A stretch of DNA of 64,000 bases from Paludibacteraceae bacterium (GCA_024399655.1 JAKSNP010000008.1:1-64000), one strand, 5' to 3'. Positions 48,801 through 54,622 are shown, counted from the first letter of the stretch. Numbers and translations: made by a program. The notes: a model not told the origin generated them from the letters alone.

Positions 48801-49052
48801 TTGCGAAAGAACGTGAGTGTCGCCGTTTATGATCGTAGCGGCCAGATGATTTATTACCAGGCGCTTGAAGAATCCGATCCTAATAACATCGTTGTTGAAG
48901 CCGATGGTAATGGGCGTGATTGTTTCACGCATGTTCGTGATTACAGCCAATGTCCTACGCTCAAACTTGAACTCAATACAGTTTATATCTACTGCTTCTT
49001 CGAGAACGATAAAGAGCGTATCAAAGCAGGTAAGTTGATGATTACTTATTGA
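39873..49052 (+). CDS. Giant secreted protein: two PCMD-like modules, about 28 cadherin-like repeats, T9SS-type C-terminus
   Basis: 3059 residues. Signal peptide ends at LFAQ (about 19). QVPNAGFENW opens a PCMD-like (putative carbohydrate metabolism) domain to about 260. A run of about 80-90-residue repeats follows, with the pattern L..I.LDG..L.GF.P....Y.V.LP.GT...P.V......QTV .......VTAENG...YTI.F. These resemble the cadherin-like beta-sandwich family; I count about 28. A second PCMD-like module (VPNAEFTEW, about 1470-1670) interrupts the run. The end (about 2965-3059) has VAVYDRSGQMIYY and closes KAGKLMITY, like a T9SS type A sorting domain. A PorT homologue lies at 63.1 kb. Probably an elongated surface adhesin or glycan-binding stalk; binding target unknown. 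Frame is intact and codon use matches neighbours. Confidence 0.85.
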   Translation: MKKLSYLFLISFLSIRLFAQQVPNAGFENWGGTAFDGHAQPTSWHASNVTQFGFKFNFAHQESGHTGSYSMMVQDQDVGAAGITETSPGYVSLGEPWVYVESLTKVSEASAGTYGGINWSYLPDTMVVWVKRTGNNTDKEDFHLLYYSWYGTAQSSKYKGKNGNCTSVSKTDEESDIRQSTDGNECGTDTKATQVAEGWWHERATYGTWTQIKVPIYYMSNSAPEKMNIIFSASNYPNFRANSGLYSGNSLYVDDVEMIYSSRIQHLYIGGKEWLAFDPNSSEEQVYSLGQNATTIPAIVARRGEGQLTNSKGVTTSFPGRELGASEINIVNGTIDGSPTVITVTAPDGSSTTTYRIKFVREASHNPYLSAIQCNGIDIPGFNPQNTSYVVTLPYGTTQAPVITATPQEETQTIQINQASSLQGTATITVTAADQTTTVTYMLTFQVALLSDNTLQDILVNGNSVPGFSPSTTNYRVSLPLGTTVMPLVQAVSKYPAGEQTIVYTAPSEIDGGVYQIAVTTPGNPMPKTYKLNFKLEASSYSLLADLKVDGVSLPDFSPSQYTYYVTLPIGTTELPSITWEQGDAYQSVELTTAGIDGTTRVTVTAANGEQTVYKIIFTTLKSEISTLDMIYLDGDSLSGFSSDITAYHIELPVGTTSLPVITYDMSDEYETVTMMTGSVNGTTRLTVMAGNGNTTVYQLTFSVRQATDASLRMIYLDGDSLPGFAPELTEYWVNLPQGTTVLPEVTYTQADEWQTVSARSGGLNGDYRLTVRPQNGASRTYIIHFSVATSSNVNLLMIYLDGQPLTGFDPEILNYVDTLPAGQSTIPTVTYTKAENGQKVLSVVEGYTQTIKVTAENGAIRIYTIVFVVQKSESAYLKMIYLDGDSLPGFEPANLVYDSLILATSSCPVITVDKEEGQQVTITSPASAGTARIRVTPESGAYNTYVLHFIDTTSSHSSYSHDTVPAPYIMSGDCSLNNILLDGVGLNGFVSSQLNYSIQLPAGSDIPVVTYVRNTDLQSVVFGFSDRNHCNMFVTAENGDTATYHVSFVVEQYHNAQLVSMSLADRTLAFVPDIYEYHERIDAGVALPDLSVVAREGQTTMMVTENDTIQKVIVTAEDGTQNTYIIYYTRVLSANALLQDILLNGVSLNGFAADKHDYIDTLAWRTAVVPAVHPVGQHQDQVITTNHSRINGTTTIHVEAPDGITTTDYTIQFPVRKSSNLALEYIMIDHETVSINYRPEQTDYAFLLPLGDTIVPQIQYGEGEPEQTVEFVSRPLGQTSKIVVTAENGDQRTYNLFFDVEKQSLPNRLASLSIAEIDYTISLKDKNQRTFTVDMPYGSRSFTVEYTKSYPEQTVFVQPGGVNNPTVLTVKANVDGVADEVYTVIPVVPTADPAVLTDIMVNGVSIDGFNSEQFSYIVNVSARPVIRYTLNKGAEINILDQTSKHWSAEVSYGDRTNVYNVWYYYPDEYVPNAEFTEWTTCDVYSDANKPVGWNTIGDALGKHNIIIIGSFTPDALIEKSGTDAVKLTTAYSNPGGGAIPGFITLGKVHGSWGVAGSSSFDISGGISFHNSPDIMQIRYYSTTVKNNSLIQYTLVGSNGESTLEWKDTETSSNYKVVDFDLSAANVAAGDPTLLNIVLDSYYQVSGTITAATTPQMYIDYVRMFYNHELVSMTVNGVEAIRTDDAFEYVLDDPEQIELPVLSFNGEVLDQAPVVTWSAETLDGANAVRTASIRNFAENGIDYSDYTLSVVRPLCQKNQLSQLYVNGTLLKNFVPATTDYTIHLNSSVHSLPDIVPVMASSRQTVTTAYSDSVFTITVTPEYGNSTIYTIRMVTDLSSDVTLQDIVAEGVEYNPAQNDYVIEADKMPSISFIKNMDKQVVEQIAVNDQLTHIVVTAENGSQGVYTITLNMLAPESTGLLSELELNGNVPADFHNTTYTYEKERPSSTAFRRENNLDSVVFIQTGTYMEWQVYGAESHAYRLTYPTDPSHIANLAAIYVDGTPLEGFSSAVTEYTIYSDSAVQLQAVGADERQHISVVRPEGENTYTITVTAEDATTQMIYTVTLLPNQSDNAYLSDISLDGVTIPAFRQDSLNYLIVLPAGSSKQRQPMMPSLSYVLAEPSQKAQVEYGILGEPTYINVTAGDGLTSALYSVLIEAEPSHNAELSAIYVNGTALDHFEAGRHYYSLQVQTDEVEITWQTVDSFQTITELAGENNERIIRVVAEDGTTTTDYTIDLFVEAQSSDATLRMILLDGEEFKHFQYMINPRLDFSPMQNRYSINLPSGSTVLPEVSAQLSMDGQIVDVRIEGMTVYLDVTARDGVTTNTYSLEFFTPLSSNAHLQAIFLDGEEMAGFDRETTYYLVNLPVGTHSLPEIYGLKEETTQSVASPVMADNKAVILVTAEDGTQLRYTLQFVFLQSDQDQLLDLYLDGVEIADFRPDTFFYAVDLPVGTVAFPEVSWEAGDEWQTVSSSVIRQSADNQVVQVNVIAESGRKNIYTVEFSILKSVVDTLQMIYIDNRPLAGFDPYQSVYYYTVPAGASEIPDFYFISGDEYQTVTSVVLPDTMLMKSLGVRLDIVATAQTGAQRTYTVHFPMTLSDEVALNMIWYDGTNLANYDEGVLNYRVVLPYGTEHLGNITVTKKEDAQNVDIIVEGDSLCTINVLAEDGVSTQTYTIRFTRALSPYALLDMISLNGVDIPTFVPDSFEYDVVLEKGESLPAISWLKGEEMQSVSVDSVSVEMDGRRYVNYLLMVTSADGENMVEYIISFTYRLSDFTALNTIMVKGLPVSMDENFDADFAPDLLTYTKFYPIGSDSTAFFAADDVSYQLGDQYQTAEIRQDDPSTISIKVIAENGEDYRMYILRQEIILSSNCLVEMIYLDGKPFYAFDSLTYSYTYYLYEGQTVPQITFDPVDSFSIAYPVTPGEIEVAPWIIICEAQDGTTAYYEINFVYSPINTADKPYEGDVLVQRIPGTSQVAFASLRKNVSVAVYDRSGQMIYYQALEESDPNNIVVEADGNGRDCFTHVRDYSQCPTLKLELNTVYIYCFFENDKERIKAGKLMITY
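40660..44275 (+). repeat. First block of protein-level repeats (about 14 units)
   Basis: Units begin near 40660, 40966, 41216, 41491, 41740, 41990, 42245, 42490, 42790, 43036, 43276, 43528, 43790 and 44050. The units at 41740, 41990 and 42490 share the peptide MIYLDGDSL; others vary more. Similarity is mostly at protein level, suggesting old duplications. The 44050 unit is shortened where the second PCMD-like module begins. Confidence 0.8.
44876..48720 (+). repeat. Second block of protein-level repeats (about 15 units)
   Basis: Units begin near 44876, 45141, 45381, 45615, 45836, 46078, 46348, 46594, 46874, 47120, 47382, 47653, 47905, 48175 and 48463. Several start with an S-S-N-A/S-D-x-x linker before the first strand. 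Units at 45381 and 45615 are shorter than average; those at 46594 and 48175 carry insertions in the first third. Confidence 0.8.
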
Positions 49053-49060
49053 TCTTGATG

Positions 49061-49090
49061 GCGGTGGGGGTTCAGCCTCCACTGCTTTTT
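49061..49090 (+). terminator. Terminator of the giant-protein gene
   Basis: GCGGTGGGGG (49061-49070) pairs with CCTCCACTGC (49076-49085), a 10-bp stem with two G-T pairs and a 5-base loop, followed by five T. It separates the gene from the DAHP synthase gene. Confidence 0.85.
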
Positions 49091-49129
49091 CTCCTCTTTT
49101 CGCCAACATTTTGATAAGAATACGCTATT

Positions 49130-50158
49130 ATGTTGATTATCGGTCCGTGCTCTGCTGAGAGCCAACAACAATTGATTGATATTGCCGGTGCTTTTGCCGA
49201 TAGTGAAATTATTTCCTCTTCCGCTCCTTTTTCGAAAATTATCTTCAGAGCCGGCTTGTGGAAACCACGCACTTCTCCTTCTTCCTTCCAAGGAGTAGGA
49301 GAGAACGGTTTGCCTTGGCTGATGAAGGTGTCCCAATCTTTCGGCTTTCCCGTGGCTACCGAAGTGGCTACACCCGAGCAGATGAATTTGGCTGTGCAGG
49401 CAGGAATTGATTATCTGTGGATTGGCGCTCGTACGTCTGCTGACCCGATTGCCGTACAGGCTTTGGCTAATATGGTTCAACAGCTACAATCCTCCGTTCG
49501 TCGGCAGCTGACGGTATTGATTAAAAATCCTACCAATACGGATACTGCTCTTTGGCTGGGTAATATCCGCCGTTTGCAGGCTGCTGGAGCTTCTGTCCAG
49601 GCTATCCATAGGGGATGCAATCATCGCCCTTGTTGGGAAATGGCCTATCGCTTGCGTCAGGAAATGCCGGATGTGCCTTTGCTATTGGACCCCAGTCACA
49701 TGAGTGGACAGGCTGATTTGGTGCCCGGACTGTCACATGTCGCGCTTCAATTGGGGTTGGACGGCTTGATGATTGAGGTGCATAATCAGCCTGATTGTGC
49801 TTTGTCGGATGCTAAACAGCAACTCACTCCTGCTCAATTGTCTTCTCTGCTTTCTGTCTTGGCTCAAGATTTCCCTGATAGGACTCATACTGCTCGTCCG
49901 GATGATTTGGCTTGGCTCCGTTTGATGATGGACGAAGTGGATGATGACCTCTGGAATGTTTATTTGCGTCGCATGGAGGTGAGCCGTGCTATCGGTGCAT
50001 ATAAGCGTCAGCATAATATGAAAGTGGTACAACCCGCTCGTTTCAACGAAGTTTTGACTCGCCGACTTGCTTGGGCGAAAGATCACAATCTTGATCCCGT
50101 GATTGTTGAAACCATCTTGCATCAGATTCATACCGAAAGTATTCGTATGCAGTCTTGA
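49130..50158 (+). CDS. Bifunctional DAHP synthase / chorismate mutase
   Basis: 342 residues. The N-terminal DAHP synthase (type I-beta/KDPS-like) has IIGPCSAES, FRAGLWKPRTSPSSFQGVGENGL, ATEVATPEQ, IKNPTNTD, IHRG and DPSHMSG, covering about 1-240. The C-terminal chorismate mutase of the AroQ helical type (about 255-342) includes LMMDEVDDDLWNVYLRRMEVSRAIGAYKRQHNMKVVQPARFNEV. The two would make DAHP and convert chorismate to prephenate; in such fusions prephenate often controls the synthase. This order is common in Bacteroidales. It starts 40 bases after a terminator and I see no clear -7 element. Confidence 0.93.
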   Translation: MLIIGPCSAESQQQLIDIAGAFADSEIISSSAPFSKIIFRAGLWKPRTSPSSFQGVGENGLPWLMKVSQSFGFPVATEVATPEQMNLAVQAGIDYLWIGARTSADPIAVQALANMVQQLQSSVRRQLTVLIKNPTNTDTALWLGNIRRLQAAGASVQAIHRGCNHRPCWEMAYRLRQEMPDVPLLLDPSHMSGQADLVPGLSHVALQLGLDGLMIEVHNQPDCALSDAKQQLTPAQLSSLLSVLAQDFPDRTHTARPDDLAWLRLMMDEVDDDLWNVYLRRMEVSRAIGAYKRQHNMKVVQPARFNEVLTRRLAWAKDHNLDPVIVETILHQIHTESIRMQS

Positions 50159-50184
50159 CGTTCGTCCCTTTGTTTTGCCGAGAG

Positions 50185-50291
50185 TCTCCCGACACTCTCC
50201 CGACATTCTCCCCGACACTCGTCCCGCTTCCGAGTGCTTGACAGTATACGGACCCTATACGCATCCTAAACGGCAACCTATCCGCTCGTCC
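50185..50291. repeat. 11-bp-period repeat (locus B)
   Basis: Block 1: TCTCCCGACAC (50185), TCTCCCGACAT (50196), TCTCCCCGACAC (50207, one extra base), then TCGTCCCG. Block 2 keeps an 11-12 bp period with another unit: TATACGGACCC (50245), TATACGCATCC (50256), TAAACGGCAACC (50267), TATCCGCTCGTCC (50279). The two-block design recalls locus A. Confidence 0.85.
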
Positions 50292-50310
50292 TTCTTGCTC
50301 GTCCTTCTTG
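50285..50310. repeat. 13-bp direct repeat, two copies
   Basis: CTCGTCCTTCTTG occurs twice without a gap (50285-50297 and 50298-50310), directly after the 11-bp array. Confidence 0.9.
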
Positions 50311-50343
50311 AAAGACGTTGCAAATATACGATCAACATTTTAG

Positions 50344-50528
50344 GTTTTGCAAATTTTTTCCGAAAAAATGCAAAAAAATCTTCGTTCGAGAGGAACGAGA
50401 ACGAACATTCCATTTTTGCAAATTCCAGTAAAAAATCTTCGTTCGAGTTAAAGCGAAAACGAACATTCCATTTTTGCAAATCCGGCAAAAAAATCTTCGT
50501 TTGAGTGAAGCGAGACATGCTCATTATT
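50344..50528. repeat. 57/58-bp tandem repeat with internal dyads, about three copies
   Basis: TCTTCGTT anchors lie at 50379, 50436 and 50494, spacings of 57 and 58 bp. Each copy reads TTTTGCAAAT, an A-tract, TCTTCGTTCGAG, a short variable part, then AACGAACATTCCA. Copy 1 holds the inverted pair TTCGTTC/GAACGAA and copy 2 TTCGTT/AACGAA, so each could form a hairpin. The third copy decays after GCGAGA. Frames are open on both strands through the array, but they only follow the repeat. Confidence 0.85.
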
Positions 50529-50538
50529 AGGACATAGA

Positions 50539-50616
50539 ATTGCATGAATTGCAGATAATGGCCATATTAGGTATCTGCATGAATGTGCAATTCTGCAATT
50601 CTGCAATTCATGCAAT
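50539..50616. repeat. 17-bp inverted repeat with nested alternative hairpin
   Basis: ATTGCATGAATTGCAGA (50539-50555) is the exact reverse complement of 50600-50616. Inside, TGCAGATA (50550-50557) also pairs with TATCTGCA (50572-50579), so two exclusive folds are possible. TGCAATTC is repeated three times in tandem at 50586-50609. The rest of the 860-base gap (50159-51018) up to the next promoter shows no gene I can support. Confidence 0.75.
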
Positions 50617-50850
50617 CCATCCTCACCTGTGATGCGATCAGTATACACAATAAACCATGTCTGCAATCGCCATTTTTCACATTTTACCAGCCCTCCTGGG
50701 CCTTTTCGCTTGTCATGGTATTACCGAAGGATCACGCTATCGTGAGCGAAGTATCACCCGTCCTCCGTACTTTTGAGGGGCATCCTATGGGCCTTTCTTG
50801 TCTCAACGGAATGCATTTTTTCGCTTTTTAGTAAAAAAATACTCTTTTTT

Positions 50851-50881
50851 TTGTAACCCCCCAATGTTCATAGTACTTTTG
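50851..50881 (+). promoter_or_regulatory. Promoter of the paired small lipoprotein genes
   Basis: TTG at 50851-50853, a 20-bp spacer, TACTTTTG at 50874-50881. The leader to the ATG at 51019 is unusually long (about 130 nt) and can form an imperfect hairpin around 50921-50958 (TTATAACGT with ACGTTTATAA). Confidence 0.65.
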
Positions 50882-51018
50882 CATGATTTTTGTAGTAAAT
50901 ATTATGCGTGTTGTTGCACTTTTATAACGTTGGCCACAATGGCAACCGACGTTTATAAACAGATATCAACTTGTCCAATTTGGAATAATTATAAACTATT
51001 TTATCACTACTATTCAAA

Positions 51019-51456
51019 ATGAAAAAGATTATTTTTGGCCTTGTTGCCGTTATTGTTTGTGGCTTGTTTTTTGCTTCGTGCCAGCCCAAAGAAACTGGAA
51101 TGATTGAATTCGGTATTGCTGATAATACGCCTACCGGACTGAGAAATGACAATTTCGCAGGTATTTATTGCGACTATTTGGATGCTGTTTGGAATGGGTT
51201 CATCGAAGCAGGATGCTTGGAAGGACAACATACGTGGTCGGGAGGTTTGGTACTTACCGATAAAATCATGAGTAAGAAACAGTTGGACAAATTCGTCAAA
51301 GTTCATGCTGACAAGATTATCGAACAGACCATCAAGGAACTGCAGGAAAAGTATCCCGCTGAAAATCCGAAAAAAGATACGATCCGTTTCCGCTATGGTT
51401 GGGGAAATGAAAGTGATAGCCAAAAGGCCGTTTACGATTTGGAAATCGAAATCTGA
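51019..51456 (+). CDS. Small lipoprotein, unknown function (paralogue 1)
   Basis: 145 residues. Lipoprotein signal peptide with lipobox FASC (Cys21). The mature part starts QPKETGMIEFGIADNTP, has a helical middle (MSKKQLDKFVKVHADKIIEQTIKELQEKY) and ends with a strand-like DTIRFRYGWGNESDSQKAVYDLEIEI. It aligns loosely with the next gene in order of elements (YDYLDAVWNGFIEAG against YDAFDEVFYQAG), so the pair likely arose by duplication. No known domain recognised. Confidence 0.75.
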   Translation: MKKIIFGLVAVIVCGLFFASCQPKETGMIEFGIADNTPTGLRNDNFAGIYCDYLDAVWNGFIEAGCLEGQHTWSGGLVLTDKIMSKKQLDKFVKVHADKIIEQTIKELQEKYPAENPKKDTIRFRYGWGNESDSQKAVYDLEIEI

Positions 51457-51524
51457 TGCTTTTGTATCCTGTCACGACATAAGCCTTCGATTATACGTCC
51501 GATTTTATTGAATTCAGGTTTTAT

Positions 51525-51932
51525 ATGAAAAAACTATATTTCTATCTTATCTGTGGCCTGACTGCCCTGATGATGAATTCGTGTTTTGAAGATAAATCCG
51601 ATTGTAGGGTATCCTGGGGATTCGCAATGGGCGAAGACGATGTGCATGCTGACGAGTGCAATATTTTTGAAAACGACCGAAAAGTGTATGACGCTTTTGA
51701 TGAGGTCTTCTACCAGGCGGGTACTGGCCGCATAGACGGTCTCTATCACACCACTTTCTTCCAATTGATGCGCAAAAGCAAATGGGAAAAGCAGATTCGT
51801 GACTATGCGGAAACGGCTGCGGCTCAATTGCCTGCCGATCATGTCACACCTACGGATTTGCCTTTCCGTGTAATCGGTAAATTTGGCGGAGAAGGTGAAA
51901 ATGTCGTTATTTGGGAGAAAAAATTCGAATAA
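51525..51932 (+). CDS. Small lipoprotein, unknown function (paralogue 2)
   Basis: 135 residues. Signal peptide with lipobox MNSC (Cys20). The mature part has VSWGFAMGEDD, then DAFDEVFYQAGTGRIDGLYHTTFFQLMRKSKWEKQIRDYAETAAAQL and a final PFRVIGKFGGEGENVVIWEKKFE. Same length, same arrangement and similar ends as the gene 68 bases upstream, but strongly diverged. The operon ends in a hairpin at 51960-51999. Function unknown. Confidence 0.75.
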   Translation: MKKLYFYLICGLTALMMNSCFEDKSDCRVSWGFAMGEDDVHADECNIFENDRKVYDAFDEVFYQAGTGRIDGLYHTTFFQLMRKSKWEKQIRDYAETAAAQLPADHVTPTDLPFRVIGKFGGEGENVVIWEKKFE

Positions 51933-51959
51933 TTCGTTTCTCTTCTCTCTGATTCTGCT

Positions 51960-51999
51960 AAAAAGAGTGCGTTTTCTTTCCGAAAATGCACTTTTTTTT
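51960..51999 (+). terminator. Terminator of the lipoprotein pair
   Basis: Long hairpin: a 17-base arm (A-run, GAGTGCGTTTTC) pairs with GAAAATGCAC plus an eight-T run, using G-T pairs, around loop TTTCC. Its T-tract ends where the metK -33 element begins (51997-52000). Confidence 0.85.
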
Positions 52000-52028
52000 G
52001 GCATTCTCAAAAAAATATCGTAACTTTG
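51997..52028 (+). promoter_or_regulatory. Promoter of metK
   Basis: TTTG at 51997-52000, a 20-bp spacer and TAACTTTG at 52021-52028, then CAGGC. The leader to the ATG at 52114 is about 80 nt and contains the riboswitch. Confidence 0.8.
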
Positions 52029-52065
52029 CAGGCTTTTTCGGTAAAGCTCAAAATCTTTTATTAAT

Positions 52066-52120
52066 CGGGGACAGATTTATTCAACTTGCAACCCCCACAA
52101 AACAAATGCTAAAATGAGGT
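52066..52120 (+). promoter_or_regulatory. SAM-II-like riboswitch upstream of metK
   Basis: The leader reads GGGG-aca-GATTTATTCAACTTGCAA-CCCC and then ACAAAACAAATGCTAAAATG. This follows the SAM-II plan (stem, GAUUUA...UUGCAA loop, stem closure, A-rich segment, GCUAAAA) recalled from the Agrobacterium metA example. GGGG (52067-52070) pairs with the C-run at 52092-52096; ATTT in the loop can pair with AAAT at 52104-52107 as pseudoknot P2. The conserved GCTAAAA (52108-52114) runs into the first base of the metK ATG, so SAM binding should block ribosome access. SAM-V has a near-identical core and is the alternative. Confidence 0.8.
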
Positions 52121-53352
52121 ACTTATTTACCAGTGAATCGGTGTCGGAAGGACACCCTGACAAAGTAGCAGACCAGATTTCGGATGCTATTCTCGATAAT
52201 TTTCTTGCGCAAGATCCCGCAAGCCATGTGGCTTGCGAAACCATGGTAACTACCGGACAGGTGGTAGTGGCTGGAGAGGTTTTGTCCAAACGCTATGTGG
52301 ATGTTCCTACGGTGGTACGTAATACCATCGCGCGCATCGGTTATACGCGCTCCGCGTATAAATTTGAAGCGGAAAGTTGCGGTATCCTTACTGCACTTCA
52401 TGAACAGTCGTCTGATATCAATCAAGGCGTCTCTCGTAAGGGCCGACTTTCACAAGGGGCTGGCGATCAAGGTATGATGTTCGGCTATGCAACGGCCGAA
52501 ACAGATACTTTTATGCCGCTCACTTTGGATATGGCCCACACCTTAGTATATACACTCGCGCGTATACGTAAGGCGGGTAAACAGATGACCTATCTGCGTC
52601 CGGATGCCAAGAGTCAGGTAACTATCGAATACGACGAGCATGACCAACCCGTTCGGTTGGATACCATCGTTATTTCCACACAACATGATCCTGATGTCTC
52701 ACAACAACAGATTTCGGACGATATCCGTAACATCCTTCTGCCTGAAGTCGCAAAACGTGATTCGCGTTATCAGAAGTTGTTGAACGGTGATTTCAAATTG
52801 CTGGTCAATCCTACCGGAAATTTTGTCATTGGCGGACCTCATGGTGATACCGGACTTACCGGACGTAAAATTATTGTTGATACTTATGGCGGCCGTGGCG
52901 CTCACGGTGGCGGCGCTTTTTCCGGTAAAGACCCTTCTAAAGTGGATAGATCGGCTGCATATATGGCCCGCTATATCGCCAAAAATATGGTTGCTGCAGG
53001 AGTGGCTCGTGAGATGCTCGTACAAATCAGTTATGCTATTGGTGTCGCTCAGCCGGTTAGCCTCTATGTCAATACTAATGGGACGGGGATTGTTTCCGAC
53101 CGGAAGATCGTTTCTTTGATTCGCCGTCTCTTCGACCTTCGTCCTGCTGCTATCGAACAAACTTTGCAACTGCGCATGCCTATTTACGAAGAAACGGCTG
53201 CTTATGGGCATTTCGGACGTAAACCTAAATGCGTTACCAAACAGTTTGTCGACGAAAACGGACGCGTATTCAGCCGTGAGGTCCAACTCTTTACGTGGGA
53301 AAAATTGGATCGCGTCGATGATATTCGTAATGAGATGGTAAAACTTCGCTGA
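52114..53352 (+). CDS. metK: S-adenosylmethionine synthetase
   Basis: 412 residues. Makes SAM from methionine and ATP. N-terminal [24 protein letters not shown], the [12 protein letters not shown] loop, the central [11 protein letters not shown]-like segment ([12 protein letters not shown]), [24 protein letters not shown], and [27 protein letters not shown]. Slightly longer than the 384-residue E. coli enzyme, as usual in this phylum. Product inhibition through the leader riboswitch is likely. lspA follows after 70 bases. Confidence 0.97.
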   Translation: MRYLFTSESVSEGHPDKVADQISDAILDNFLAQDPASHVACETMVTTGQVVVAGEVLSKRYVDVPTVVRNTIARIGYTRSAYKFEAESCGILTALHEQSSDINQGVSRKGRLSQGAGDQGMMFGYATAETDTFMPLTLDMAHTLVYTLARIRKAGKQMTYLRPDAKSQVTIEYDEHDQPVRLDTIVISTQHDPDVSQQQISDDIRNILLPEVAKRDSRYQKLLNGDFKLLVNPTGNFVIGGPHGDTGLTGRKIIVDTYGGRGAHGGGAFSGKDPSKVDRSAAYMARYIAKNMVAAGVAREMLVQISYAIGVAQPVSLYVNTNGTGIVSDRKIVSLIRRLFDLRPAAIEQTLQLRMPIYEETAAYGHFGRKPKCVTKQFVDENGRVFSREVQLFTWEKLDRVDDIRNEMVKLR

Positions 53353-53422
53353 TACTTGATTCTGCCGGCAGCGTGCTTTTATCGTATAAATAGATGAGAA
53401 ATAATATATAGGATTGATAAAA

Positions 53423-54049
53423 ATGGAAAAAACTGCATATACACGCAAATCTCGTTGGTTGGTGGCAGCTATCGTGGTATTGGCTGTTGTTATTGATCAA
53501 TCTATTAAATTATATGTCCGTACTCATTTCCAAATGGGGGAGGTACGCGAAGTGTTGCCGTTTGTCAAACTCTGTTTCGTTGAAAATAATGGCATGGCAT
53601 TCGGTATTGAGTGGTTCGACAAGATTTTCTTGACGCTTTTCCGCCTGGTGGCAGTTGCTTTATTGGCTTGGTATGCCAATCGCTTGATCGTTTCTAATTC
53701 CCGTTGCCTCCAATCGGGGGCTCCTCTACGGGTTCGTAACGGTTTCCTTGTTACTGTGGCTTTGGTAATGGCAGGTGCTCTGGGAAATATCGTGGATTGT
53801 GTCTGCTATGGCCGTTTGTTCGGCTATGCTGATTGGATGTACGGCAGGGTGGTGGATATGCTTTATTTCCCCCTCATTACCAATAAGGTCGGCGAATGTA
53901 TTTTCTTTCGCCCGATTTTTAATTTTGCGGATTCTTGTATTACTGTAGCGGTTTTTGTGATTCTTTTGTGGTATCGTCGTGATTTGGATGCAAGCCTGTC
54001 TCGCCCTGCTATGGAAAATACAAATTCTCAACAGTCCAAAGAGAAATAA
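53423..54049 (+). CDS. lspA: Lipoprotein signal peptidase (signal peptidase II)
   Basis: 208 residues. Four-helix inner-membrane aspartyl protease that cleaves prolipoproteins after lipidation. DQSIKLYVR in helix 1, ENNGMAFGIE before helix 2, and the catalytic pair in GNIVDCVCYGRLF and IFNFADSCIT. A stretch of about 20 residues between helices 2 and 3 (SNSRCLQSGAPLRVRNG) and the VVDMLYFPLI insert are typical of Bacteroidota. An upstream TTG at 53414 is in frame; ATG at 53423 is the better start. Confidence 0.95.
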   Translation: MEKTAYTRKSRWLVAAIVVLAVVIDQSIKLYVRTHFQMGEVREVLPFVKLCFVENNGMAFGIEWFDKIFLTLFRLVAVALLAWYANRLIVSNSRCLQSGAPLRVRNGFLVTVALVMAGALGNIVDCVCYGRLFGYADWMYGRVVDMLYFPLITNKVGECIFFRPIFNFADSCITVAVFVILLWYRRDLDASLSRPAMENTNSQQSKEK

Positions 54050-54076
54050 ATTCTTTTCCTTTCCGATTGTCTGCCG

Positions 54077-54622
54077 ATGCGTTCGATTCGTCTATATGGT
54101 GTTTTGTTGGCCGTCATGCTGCTCGGCTTGCCGGGATGCCGTCCCAGAGGCATCCTTTCACCACATACCCTGGAAGACCTGCTGTATGAGTTGCATCGGG
54201 CAGATGGTATTTTGGAGGAAGCGGGCTACACCTATGGTAGTGATCAGGAATTATGTGCTTATTATAACGCGGTTTTGATGAAGTACGGAATCACACAGGC
54301 TCAGTTTGATTCCACAATCGCTTTTTATACAGCGCATCCTACACGATTCGATAAGGTTTATCCGGCTGTTCTTCAGCGCCTTGAAAACGACTTGGCGGCC
54401 ACAGATAAGGCTTTGCACGAAGCTGTCCATTCAACTGACGATGTATCATCGCAAGGTTGGGATGAACAATGGCAACACGAGTTTATCTACGGTATGCATC
54501 CTGTTTATCCTCAGCGCCCCGAACCCTATCAGAATTTTGTGATTATTCGGGAAAATATACAAGAAGAAATGCCGAATCTCGAAGAAATAAGGCTCTTCGA
54601 TCGAAAAATGAGAAATTTTTAG
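54077..54622 (+). CDS. DUF4296-family lipoprotein
   Basis: 181 residues. Lipobox LPGC (Cys21), then CRPRGILSPHTLEDLLYELHRADGILEEAGY and LMKYGITQAQFDSTIAFYTAHPTRFDKVYPAVLQRLENDL, which are the DUF4296 signature. The family is common in Bacteroidales beside lspA, as here, and has no assigned function. Its C-terminus (NLEEIRLFDRKMRNF) ends about ten bases before the -33 element of the ribosomal operon promoter. Confidence 0.85.
   Translation: MRSIRLYGVLLAVMLLGLPGCRPRGILSPHTLEDLLYELHRADGILEEAGYTYGSDQELCAYYNAVLMKYGITQAQFDSTIAFYTAHPTRFDKVYPAVLQRLENDLAATDKALHEAVHSTDDVSSQGWDEQWQHEFIYGMHPVYPQRPEPYQNFVIIRENIQEEMPNLEEIRLFDRKMRNF

Noticed and set aside
50344-50528. Possible CRISPR array
   Set aside because: The copies are contiguous with no spacers, and no cas genes are present.
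50255-50545. 96-codon minus-strand frame with repeated peptide
   Set aside because: The peptide repeat is the translation of the 57/58-bp DNA repeat, which is also open on the other strand.
50583-50831. 82-codon plus-strand frame
   Set aside because: Begins inside the inverted repeat; no family resemblance and no proper start context.
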